From contig CAJOQB010000185.1 in assembly GCA_905236405.1 (NCBI GenBank), forward strand, positions 1-5,299: a stretch of DNA of 5,299 bases, written 5' to 3'. Positions 1-5,299 of this stretch are shown here, piece after piece. Made by a program: the position numbers and the translations under genes. The stretch comes from an uncultured Bacteroidales bacterium (GTDB lineage: Bacteria > Bacteroidota > Bacteroidia > Bacteroidales > P3). Every line of letters begins with the position of its first letter. Within the stretch, counting starts at the first letter, position 1. The notes beneath the pieces were generated by a model. The model did no database searches. It saw only the letters and a list, made by a program, of their open reading frames with translations, and was not told the origin of the DNA.

Positions 1-1
1 G

Positions 2-79
2 GACGGCGATATCGAGGACCTCATCGAGGCCCTCCAGCTGGCCGAGAACGCCGAGAAGCTGAAAGAGGCCGTGGGTTGA
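2..79 (+). CDS. 3' end of an unidentified gene (last 25 codons)
   Basis: An open frame enters from the left edge and stops at TGA (77-79), followed directly by an in-frame TAG (80-82), so there is a tandem stop. The visible tail reads DGDIEDLIEALQLAENAEKL followed by KEAVG. It is acidic, Leu/Ala/Glu rich and predicted by eye to be one amphipathic helix, as at the C-terminus of a soluble protein. Its C-ending codon use matches the genes downstream, and the strand is the same, which supports it being real coding sequence. I do not recognise the family, and 25 residues are too few to assign a function. It is separated from the next gene by about 210 bases, so it is probably not in the same tight operon. 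Confidence 0.65.
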   Translation, partial: DGDIEDLIEALQLAENAEKLKEAVG

Positions 80-290
80 TAGCCACACGGCAACGATGTC
101 ACTCCGAAAAGGGTGACCGAAGCAGGGGAGAAGGTGAGAGAAAAGTGACAAGAAAGCGATTTTTCCTCGCAGATTGAGTTTTTTTTGTATTTTAGCATGA
201 TATTATAGTGCATTCCGAAGGGCTGCAAAGTTGCTTCAATGTACTGTGAATGAAGTATTTTTATATAGTAAACAAAGTATAATATTATAT
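80..290. other. Intergenic region upstream of the PorE-like gene
   Basis: No gene is visible here. The first half holds a hairpin at 98-117 (GTCACTC, loop CGAAAA, GGGTGAC; 7 pairs including one T-G) that has no T-run after it. A second, weak hairpin (GCGA/TCGC, 156-170) lies eight bases before an 8-T run (179-186) and may be a poor terminator for the upstream gene. From about 179 the DNA becomes A/T rich, as expected for a promoter. No exact TAnnTTTG element is present. The nearest candidates are TATTTTTA at 256-263, with TTG at 231-233 about 22 bases upstream, and TATTTTAG at 188-195. The promoter of the following gene therefore cannot be fixed from sequence alone. Confidence 0.35.
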
Positions 291-2969
291 ATGAAAACGT
301 TCAAAAAAGGTTTTGCACTGCTCTTTTTAGCGATGATTGTCGCGGCTTCGGGCTTTGCCCAGACAAAAAGTTTGGCACAAAAAGCCGACGATCTCTTCGC
401 ACAGAAACAGTTTATCGCCGCTTTGGAGAAGTATGAAGAGGCGTACAACAAAATCAAGTCGAACAAGGCCGAGAAGAATCGCTGCTATTTCCAGATGGGC
501 GAATGCTATCGTCTGATGAACAACTTCCCCAAGGCCGAACGAGTGTACAAACGTTTGATCAACACCAAATACTACACCACCGAGCCCAAGCTTTATTTCT
601 ATATGGCCGAGATGTACCGCTTCGAGAATCGTTTCGACGAGGCCGACGAGTACTACGAGAAATACTTGGAGCTGCAGCCCGACGACACCTATGCCCAGCA
701 ACGCAAGTCGTCGTTGGTCTATGTCAACCAGCTCTTCATGGAACGCACACGTCACCAGATTACCCGTTTGGACAACTGGTGCACCGACTACAACGACTGG
801 GCACCCCGCTTCATGGGCGACGACACCTCGACGTTGGTCTTCACCTCCTCCCGTTTCACTGGCCCCGACAAGGATGAGCACGACGGATGGACGGGTCAGG
901 CATTCTCCGATTTCTTCTATGTCTTCCAAGACCGTACCGGCAAGTGGAGCGACGCCCCCGAACTCCTCGACCAGACAGGCAAAATCAACTCGCCTGTCAA
1001 CGAGGGTGAGGCTGTCTTCTCCGCCGACGGCAGCACCGTCTACTACTCCCGTTGCGACCGCAAGGAGCATGAGTTCCAAGGCTGCTATATCTACTACAGC
1101 ACCAAGGGCGACGCCAAGTTGGACAGCAAGGGCAAGGGTGGCAAGAAAGGCGGCAAGAAAGGCGGCAACGAGGAGATGGCCGGCGAGTGGTCCGACCCTG
1201 TCCGTATCGAGATTGGCGACACCGCTTTCAACTATCTCTATCCCACCCTCACCGAGGATGAGCTGACGATGTATTTCTCCTCCGACATGCCCAACGGCTA
1301 TGGCGATTACGATATCTGGAAGGTGACCCGCGCCTCGAAAGAGGAGCCCTTCTCCAACCCCGTCAACCTCGGCCCTGCCGTCAACAGTGCCGGACGCGAG
1401 GCATTCCCCCTGTTGCGTTACGACTCGGTGTTGTATTACTCCTCCAACGGCCTCCCGGGCGTGGGTGGTTACGACCTCTTCGTCACCGAGAAGATGGGCC
1501 GCAAGTGGAGCACCCCTCGCAACTTGGGCATCCCCATCAACTCCAGCTACGACGACGTGAGCATCATCTTCTATCCAGGCGAGCATTATATGATGGAACG
1601 GGGCTACTTCTCGAGCAACCGCCCCTTCAGCGACCCCCACAGCAAGAAGACCGACAAGAAAGGTGTGAAGACCCCGCCGGTCAACTACGACCTCTTCTAC
1701 TTCGAGCTGCCGCCGCTGCTCTACACCATCGAGGGAACGGTGCGTGACGAGAAATCGATGCAGTTGGTGGAACATGCCAAGGTGAAGATTGTGGGCTCCA
1801 ACGGCACCAGTTACGAGACTTATACCGACAAACGCGGTTTCTATAGTTTCGACAACACGCAGATCATGCGTAACGTGGTCTACAAGATGTATGTCTCCAA
1901 GGTCGACTACTTCAGCATCGAAGGCTCGGAGAGCACCTGCGGCTACAACACCGACAAAGACATCGTCCACGACTTCCGTCTCGACCCCGTCCCCAAACAG
2001 CCGGTGGTGCTGCCCGAGATTCGCTACGATTTGGCCAAGTGGGACCTGAAGGAAGAGTTCATGGACTCGCTGATGGACCTCTATTTGGTGATGGTCAACA
2101 ACCCCAACATCGTCGTCGAGCTGCGTGCCCATACCGACTGCCGTCCCTTCATCGGCCTGACCAACGACACCCTCTCGCAGCGTCGTGCCCAGTCGGTGGT
2201 CGACTACCTCGTCTCCCGTGGCATCGAGCCCGACCGTCTGGTGGCCAAAGGCTATTCCGACCGTGTCCCCCGTACCCTCGACCGCAACATGACGGTGCGT
2301 GTCAACGGCAACAAATACACCTTCTCGGAGGGCATCACCCTCGAGTGTGACTATATCAACGAGCTGCCCAACAAAGAGCGGCAAGAGGCTGCACACCTCC
2401 TCAACCGTCGTCTCGAGTTCCTCATCCTCCGCACCGACTATGTCTCCAAGACCCTTATCGACAACCTGGCCAGCGACACCAAGGAGAGTGTCAAACGTAC
2501 CGACGACGGCAAGGTCATCGACCTCGTCACCAAGCCTGTCACTGAGGTGGACTACACCCCCGAGATTATCCACGACGAGGGCACCATCCCCGCCACCATG
2601 ATATCCTCGGCCAAAGGCGAGATCACCTGTATCATCAACGGGTCGCAGATGCCCATGCTCATCGACGAACGTTATGCCGAGCCCGTGGCCATCTCGTGGG
2701 AGGAGGCCATGAACTTCCTCTATCAGCGTCGCATCAACAAAGAGGACTTCCCCGACCGCGACAACGCCTTCGACCCCGACGGCAACATCCTCGACAAGGC
2801 CACCATCATCTTCAAAGAGATGCAGATTGGACAGAAGCATGTGAAGAATGTGGAGGTCGTCGTCGTGAAAGGCATCGACTACAAGTTCATCATCAACCGC
2901 GAGGGCTTGAACGCCTTCGGTGAATACGACTTCGACAAGCAGCGTGGCAAACTCACCTTCAAGGACTGA
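291..2969 (+). CDS. PorE-like exported envelope protein: TPR, beta-propeller, CRD, OmpA-type domain, plus extra C-terminal domain
   Basis: The product is 892 aa. Residues 1-24 form a signal peptide (KTFKK, hydrophobic stretch, SGFAQ) with no lipobox cysteine, so export to the periplasm by signal peptidase I is likely. Residues about 26-133 look like three TPRs. Residues about 160-475 are a PD40/WD40-like beta-propeller, with recurring blades such as STLVFTSSR (179-187), STVYYSR (248-254), LTMYFSSDMPNGYGDYDIW (325-343) and SVLYYSSNG (379-387). Residues about 479-565 resemble a carboxypeptidase-regulatory-like domain, and about 575-718 an OmpA C-terminal domain. Asp616 (AHTD) and Arg632 (LSQRRA) match the peptidoglycan-binding Asp/Arg pair of OmpA proteins. 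This domain order is that of PorE, the type IX secretion component that ties the outer-membrane machinery to peptidoglycan, but paralogues with the same order are common, so no symbol is given. Residues about 772-892 are an extra domain (listed separately) and make the protein longer than P. gingivalis PorE (about 670 aa). The frame is open back to TTG at 231, but ATG 291 is chosen because it starts directly with the signal peptide. The gene overlaps miaA by one base. Confidence 0.88.
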   Translation: MKTFKKGFALLFLAMIVAASGFAQTKSLAQKADDLFAQKQFIAALEKYEEAYNKIKSNKAEKNRCYFQMGECYRLMNNFPKAERVYKRLINTKYYTTEPKLYFYMAEMYRFENRFDEADEYYEKYLELQPDDTYAQQRKSSLVYVNQLFMERTRHQITRLDNWCTDYNDWAPRFMGDDTSTLVFTSSRFTGPDKDEHDGWTGQAFSDFFYVFQDRTGKWSDAPELLDQTGKINSPVNEGEAVFSADGSTVYYSRCDRKEHEFQGCYIYYSTKGDAKLDSKGKGGKKGGKKGGNEEMAGEWSDPVRIEIGDTAFNYLYPTLTEDELTMYFSSDMPNGYGDYDIWKVTRASKEEPFSNPVNLGPAVNSAGREAFPLLRYDSVLYYSSNGLPGVGGYDLFVTEKMGRKWSTPRNLGIPINSSYDDVSIIFYPGEHYMMERGYFSSNRPFSDPHSKKTDKKGVKTPPVNYDLFYFELPPLLYTIEGTVRDEKSMQLVEHAKVKIVGSNGTSYETYTDKRGFYSFDNTQIMRNVVYKMYVSKVDYFSIEGSESTCGYNTDKDIVHDFRLDPVPKQPVVLPEIRYDLAKWDLKEEFMDSLMDLYLVMVNNPNIVVELRAHTDCRPFIGLTNDTLSQRRAQSVVDYLVSRGIEPDRLVAKGYSDRVPRTLDRNMTVRVNGNKYTFSEGITLECDYINELPNKERQEAAHLLNRRLEFLILRTDYVSKTLIDNLASDTKESVKRTDDGKVIDLVTKPVTEVDYTPEIIHDEGTIPATMISSAKGEITCIINGSQMPMLIDERYAEPVAISWEEAMNFLYQRRINKEDFPDRDNAFDPDGNILDKATIIFKEMQIGQKHVKNVEVVVVKGIDYKFIINREGLNAFGEYDFDKQRGKLTFKD
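1131..1168 (+). repeat. In-frame 12-bp tandem repeat encoding a Lys/Gly-rich loop
   Basis: GGTGGCAAGAAA (1137-1148) is followed by GGCGGCAAGAAA (1149-1160) and a partial third copy GGCGGCAA (1161-1168); GGCAAG at 1131-1136 extends the pattern upstream. It encodes KGGKKGGKKGG at residues about 282-292 of the PorE-like protein, inside the beta-propeller between strands of one blade. The unit is a multiple of three, so copy-number change would alter loop length without shifting the frame. The loop is strongly basic in an otherwise acidic protein and is probably solvent exposed. Confidence 0.7.
2604..2966 (+). other. C-terminal retropepsin-like domain with degenerate active site (part of the PorE-like CDS)
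   Basis: Residues about 772-892 of the PorE-like protein follow the layout of the small bacterial retropepsin-like aspartyl proteases. There is a beta hairpin (ITCIINGSQMPMLID, 778-792), then the position where D-T/S-G-A would sit, then an S-x-E-E-A helix (ISWEEAMNFL, 801-810). An IIFKEMQIGQKHVKNVEVVV block (839-858) follows, and the end is FGEYDFDKQRGKLTF (876-890), like the usual closing strands. The catalytic triplet is not conserved: D792 remains but is followed by E793-R794 instead of T/S-G. If the fold is right, the domain is probably not a protease and may bind a partner or peptide. The assignment is from pattern recognition by eye, not from a search. Confidence 0.55.
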
Positions 2970-3940
2970 TGAGCAACCACTGCTATAACGAACCATCGCA
3001 AGGGGACCCCCGTCAGGAGGCTCCCCTTTTGCTTACGATAACGGGACCTACCGCCTGCGGCAAGACGGCCCTCGCCACCGAGCTGGCCTATCAGCTGCAG
3101 GGCGAGATCATCAGCGCCGACTCGCGGCAGGTGTTCCGTGGCATGGACATCGGCACGGGCAAGGACTTGGCCGACTACCATATCCACGGTGTCGACATCC
3201 CCTATCATCTCATCGACATCCACGACGCAGGCTACGAGTACAACGTCTACCAGTTCCAGAACGACTTCATCGCTGCCTTCGAGTCCATCCTCCGTCGCCA
3301 TCGTCAGCCGATACTCTGTGGCGGCACCGGCCTCTATATCGAGTCGGTGGTGCGAGGCTACCAGCTGGCCGACGCACCGGTCGACCCCGACTACCGTCGC
3401 TCGTTGGAACCCTACAGCGACGACGAGCTCATCGCACGGTTGGCTTCGTTGGTCAAACTGCACAACCATACCGACACCGAGAACCGCGAACGGTTGGTGC
3501 GGGCACTCGAGATACAAGAGTATGCCCTCCGCCATCCCGACCGCCATGTGACGATGCCGCCGATGCGACATATAATAATAGGTGTCTCCTTCCCTCGCGA
3601 GAAGGTGGTGGAGCGGATTGGCATCCGGCTGCGACAACGGTTGGACGAGGGGATGGTCGACGAGGTGCAGCGGCTGCTCGACCAAGGGGTGCCTGCCGAG
3701 CGACTGCTTCGTTACGGGTTGGAGTACAAGCACATCACCCGCTATCTCTTGCTGCAATGCACCTACCAACAGATGTTCGACAACCTCTACACCGACATCC
3801 GTCGCTTCTCCAAACGACAGATGACCTGGTTCCGCAGGATGGAACGCAACGGCGTCGATATCCATTGGATTGACGGTCAAAAAACGCTGCAAGAAAAGGT
3901 CGACGAGGTTCTTTTGTGGTGTCAAAGAGAGAAAAAGTAG
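2969..3940 (+). CDS. miaA: tRNA dimethylallyltransferase MiaA
   Basis: This 323-aa cytoplasmic enzyme transfers the dimethylallyl group of DMAPP to N6 of adenosine 37 in tRNAs reading codons that start with U, making i6A, the substrate for later methylthiolation by MiaB. The P-loop GPTACGKT is at residues 26-33. DSRQVFRGMDIGTGK (51-65) follows, with Asp51 matching the general-base Asp of E. coli MiaA. Further family motifs are YHLIDI (79-84), CGGTGLYIE (117-125), NRERLVRALEI (172-182), GLEYKHITRYL (250-260) and FSKRQMTWFRR (280-290). Length is close to E. coli MiaA (316 aa). The usual DIGTAKP is DIGTGKDLADY here, which I associate with one of the MiaA subgroups of Bacteroidota, some of which carry two miaA genes. 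Its ATG sits in the sequence TGATG and shares one base with the stop of the PorE-like gene, so translation is probably coupled and the two are probably co-transcribed. There is about 20 aa of extra N-terminal sequence before the first beta strand, so a later start cannot be fully excluded. Confidence 0.96.
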   Translation: MSNHCYNEPSQGDPRQEAPLLLTITGPTACGKTALATELAYQLQGEIISADSRQVFRGMDIGTGKDLADYHIHGVDIPYHLIDIHDAGYEYNVYQFQNDFIAAFESILRRHRQPILCGGTGLYIESVVRGYQLADAPVDPDYRRSLEPYSDDELIARLASLVKLHNHTDTENRERLVRALEIQEYALRHPDRHVTMPPMRHIIIGVSFPREKVVERIGIRLRQRLDEGMVDEVQRLLDQGVPAERLLRYGLEYKHITRYLLLQCTYQQMFDNLYTDIRRFSKRQMTWFRRMERNGVDIHWIDGQKTLQEKVDEVLLWCQREKK

Positions 3941-3964
3941 CCAAAAAGGCGAAAAAAAAGTGAA

Positions 3965-3989
3965 ATGTTAAAAAGTTGTTTTTTAACAT
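3965..3989. terminator. A/T-rich perfect inverted repeat downstream of miaA, possible terminator
   Basis: ATGTTAAAAA (3965-3974) pairs perfectly with TTTTTAACAT (3980-3989) around the 5-base loop GTTGT. The 10-bp stem has only one G-C pair, and there is no T-run after it, so it is not a classical terminator. The T-rich right arm and its position 24 bases after the miaA stop make a weak terminator the simplest reading. A protein-binding palindrome upstream of the sigma gene is the alternative. Confidence 0.4.
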
Positions 3990-4060
3990 AATATTCTTCG
4001 ACACTCCACAATAAAATAAAAATTTTTTCGTAGAAGTGCCCCTGAATTGAAAAAAGTATG

Positions 4061-4068
4061 TATCTTTG
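4061..4068 (+). promoter_or_regulatory. Bacteroidota-type -7 promoter element for the sigma-factor gene
   Basis: TATCTTTG matches the TAnnTTTG consensus of the primary sigma factor of Bacteroidota. It lies in A/T-rich DNA about 87 bases before the chosen start codon, so the message would have a leader of roughly 80 bases. The -33 box is poor: TTG at 4047-4049 is only 11 bases upstream, and at the normal spacing there is only GTG (4036-4038). A weak -33 would fit a promoter needing an activator, but this is inference. Confidence 0.65.
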
Positions 4069-4154
4069 CCGCTGAAATTAATAATCAAAAGTCAAATTAA
4101 AAAGCACGCTTATCGAAACACTGCTATCAGTTTAACCCCAAAACATTGGACATC

Positions 4155-4745
4155 ATGAATGCTACAACATGTACACTCAGCGACAATGAGTTGATTTTAG
4201 GTTACCGAAGCGGTGATGCAAAGTGCTTTGACGTGCTCCTCGACCGATATCAAAACAAAGTCTACGGCTACATCTTCTCCGTGGTGAAGGACAAAGATGT
4301 GACCGATGACATATTCCAGGACACTTTCTTTAAGGTAGTCTATACTATTAATTCGGGTCTTTACAAGGACGAGAACAAGTTCATCCATTGGGTGATGCGT
4401 ATTGCTCACAACCTGATTGTCGACCACTACCGTCGCATCAACAAAATGCCCATGGTCCCCAACCGTCCCGATGCCGACCTCGTCGACACCATCAAGATTC
4501 AGGACGACAACGCCGAGAAAGAGATCATCCGCAAGCAGACCAGCCAGAACGTCCGCAAACTCATCAAGATGCTCCCTCCCGAACAACGTCGTGTCGTCAT
4601 CATGCGTCACTATGGCAAGCTCGACTTCAAAGAGATTGCCGAACGCACCGGTGTCAGCATCAATACCGCCTTGGGCCGTATGCGTTATGCCATCATCAAC
4701 CTCCGTCGTCTGGCCAAGGAGAACGAGATGACTATCGAACTGTAA
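4155..4745 (+). CDS. ECF-type (sigma-70 family) RNA polymerase sigma factor
   Basis: The product is a 196-aa cytoplasmic transcription factor. Sigma region 2 spans residues about 22-96, with the core-binding helix DDIFQDTFFKV (51-61) and region 2.4-like FIHWVMRIAHNLIVDHYRR (76-94). A linker containing NRPDADLVDTIKIQDDNAE (103-121) follows, then sigma region 4 (about 130-185) with LPPEQRRVVIMRHYGKLDFK (140-159) and the helix-turn-helix FKEIAERTGVSINTALGRMR (158-177). The length is typical of ECF sigma factors, and regions 1 and 3 are absent. The wording of the regions (NELILGY near the start, SINTALGRMRYA) recalls a sigma factor conserved in many Bacteroidota, and possibly the group containing P. 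gingivalis SigP, but I cannot confirm which group. The frame also allows TTG at 4146; ATG 4155 is preferred because ATG is far more common and the family usually begins close to it. No anti-sigma gene follows: the next element is a terminator, so the gene appears monocistronic. Confidence 0.93.
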   Translation: MNATTCTLSDNELILGYRSGDAKCFDVLLDRYQNKVYGYIFSVVKDKDVTDDIFQDTFFKVVYTINSGLYKDENKFIHWVMRIAHNLIVDHYRRINKMPMVPNRPDADLVDTIKIQDDNAEKEIIRKQTSQNVRKLIKMLPPEQRRVVIMRHYGKLDFKEIAERTGVSINTALGRMRYAIINLRRLAKENEMTIEL

Positions 4746-4777
4746 AAATCATGGCATAGATCAATAATGATTACACG

Positions 4778-4804
4778 GGTGGATGGCTTCATCCACCTTT
4801 TTTT
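4778..4804 (+). terminator. Rho-independent terminator of the sigma-factor gene
   Basis: GGTGGAT (4778-4784) pairs perfectly with ATCCACC (4791-4797) around GGCTTC; G4785 and C4790 can add an eighth pair. It is followed at once by seven T residues (4798-4804). It sits 32 bases after the sigma-factor stop codon. This is a textbook intrinsic terminator and separates the sigma gene from the downstream gene. Confidence 0.93.
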
Positions 4805-4834
4805 GTCATATACAAAATTAAAGTTGTACTTTTG
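4802..4834 (+). promoter_or_regulatory. Bacteroidota-type promoter of the secreted-protein gene, overlapping the terminator
   Basis: TTTG (4802-4805) and TACTTTTG (4827-4834) are separated by 21 bases, which fits the Bacteroidota -33 TTTG / -7 TAnnTTTG consensus very well. The -33 box is built partly from the terminator T-run of the sigma gene. Transcription would start near 4840, giving a short leader of about 15-20 bases before ATG 4858. The leader (CGCAAAAATCGATATAACA) is A-rich and has no Shine-Dalgarno sequence, as is usual in the phylum. Confidence 0.85.
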
Positions 4835-4857
4835 CAACCGCAAAAATCGATATAACA

Positions 4858-5299
4858 ATGAAAAAAGTATTATTCTTTGCTGCCTTGATAGGCTTGGCTT
4901 TCAGCATGAAAGCACAGACAATAACCGCATCGTACAACAACCAACAGTTGGCCGAAGGCGATACCATCACCTGTATTGACACCCACGATGACATCCACAT
5001 CGCCCCGTCGCTGCACAACAACGGCAGTCGTGATGTCACCTGCCAGAGCTTGGCGTACACCATCTCTGCCGACAACCTGGAGCTCTACTCCATGTGCGCC
5101 GGCGTCTGTCTGGCAGGCAACCTCTCGCCCGAGTTCACCGTCCCTGCCAACGGCGACTACGATATGATGTATGCCGGCATCATGGCCGAGAACAGCGACA
5201 TCAGAGGCGAGGGTTGGTTCCGCATCAACACCTTCGTGGTCAACGGCAACAACGACTCGACCAATTTCATCGCCCATGTGGTGTATGAGAAGAACGGCA
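4858..5299 (+). CDS. Secreted protein of unknown function, 5' part, cut by the window edge
   Basis: An ATG at 4858 opens a frame that runs without a stop to the right edge (147 codons plus one base), so it is a partial gene. Residues 1-20 are a clear signal peptide (MKKVLFFAALIGLAFSMKAQ) with no lipobox, cleaved probably around Ala19-Gln20. The mature part is beta-rich and acidic, with alternating hydrophobic strands (TITASYNNQQLAEGDTITC, 21-39) and a loop MCAGVCLAG (79-87) holding a C-x3-C pair. The following PEFTVPANGDYDMMYAG (91-107) resembles the edge of an Ig-like or FN3-like sandwich. Cys39 and Cys62 could form a second disulfide. This N-terminal style is common in Bacteroidota proteins that end in a type IX secretion sorting domain, but that end is outside the window, so secretion route and function remain unknown. 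It has its own strong promoter and lies after a terminator. C-ending codon use matches its neighbours. Confidence 0.88.
   Translation, partial: MKKVLFFAALIGLAFSMKAQTITASYNNQQLAEGDTITCIDTHDDIHIAPSLHNNGSRDVTCQSLAYTISADNLELYSMCAGVCLAGNLSPEFTVPANGDYDMMYAGIMAENSDIRGEGWFRINTFVVNGNNDSTNFIAHVVYEKNG

Noticed and set aside
231..290. TTG start at 231 for the PorE-like gene, adding 20 residues
   Set aside because: The added residues (MLQCTVNEV and so on) would come before a normal signal peptide starting at ATG 291, and the added DNA is A/T rich and promoter-like rather than coding-like.
1131..1168. CRISPR-like or mobile-element repeat
   Set aside because: The repeat unit is 12 bp, without spacers, in frame inside a gene and coding for a K/G loop. 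No insertion sequence, tRNA, rRNA or CRISPR signature is seen anywhere in the window.
327..2996. Very long open frame on the - strand opposite the PorE-like gene (889 codons)
   Set aside because: It is an antisense shadow of strongly C-biased codons, which remove stops from the opposite strand. Its translation is monotonous in V, D, G, H and L with no recognisable domain, while the + strand shows clear family motifs.
2879..3925. Long - strand open frame opposite miaA
   Set aside because: Same codon-bias effect; the + strand encodes an unmistakable MiaA with P-loop and all family motifs.
4146..4154. TTG start at 4146 for the sigma factor
   Set aside because: ATG 4155 is only three codons downstream, is the commoner start, and fits the family's usual N-terminus.
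4767..4979. Small + strand open frame beginning in the sigma-gene terminator
   Set aside because: It spans the terminator hairpin and the promoter, and then reads the secreted-protein gene in another frame; no coding signature.

Overview
The window looks like chromosomal DNA from a high-GC member of the Bacteroidota, most likely a Bacteroidales-type organism. Three things support this. The coding sequence is rich in C-ending codons while the gaps between genes are strongly A/T rich. Two intergenic sites match the Bacteroidota promoter element TAnnTTTG exactly, and no start codon has a clear Shine-Dalgarno sequence. The gene content (a PorE-like TPR/beta-propeller/OmpA envelope protein, a Bacteroidota-type ECF sigma factor and a secreted protein with an 'AQ' signal-peptide end) is typical of that phylum. 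The exact genus cannot be read from the sequence. All genes lie on the + strand.

Layout: (1) 2-79 is the last 25 codons of an unidentified gene, ending in two in-frame stops. (2) 80-290 is a non-coding gap that becomes A/T rich. (3) 291-2969 is a large exported protein with TPRs, a beta-propeller, a carboxypeptidase-regulatory-like domain, an OmpA-type peptidoglycan-binding domain and an extra C-terminal domain. (4) 2969-3940 is miaA (tRNA dimethylallyltransferase), whose start overlaps the stop of the previous gene by one base. (5) 3941-4154 is an A/T-rich gap with a perfect 10-bp inverted repeat and a TATCTTTG promoter element. (6) 4155-4745 is an ECF-type sigma factor. (7) 4778-4804 is a textbook intrinsic terminator whose T-run also provides the -33 box of the next promoter. 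(8) 4858 to the window end is the 5' part of a secreted protein gene cut by the edge.

How the genes may work together: the PorE-like protein and miaA form a tight, probably translationally coupled pair. The sigma factor and the secreted-protein gene each appear to have their own promoter. A theme of type IX secretion is possible: a PorE-like peptidoglycan-binding component, an ECF sigma of the kind linked to por gene control in Porphyromonas gingivalis, and a possible secreted cargo. This is inference from neighbourhood and domain content only.

The most unusual observation is the last ~120 residues of the large envelope protein. They read like a retropepsin-type aspartyl protease fold in which the catalytic D-T/S-G triplet has become D-E-R, suggesting a catalytically dead domain fused to an OmpA-family protein.
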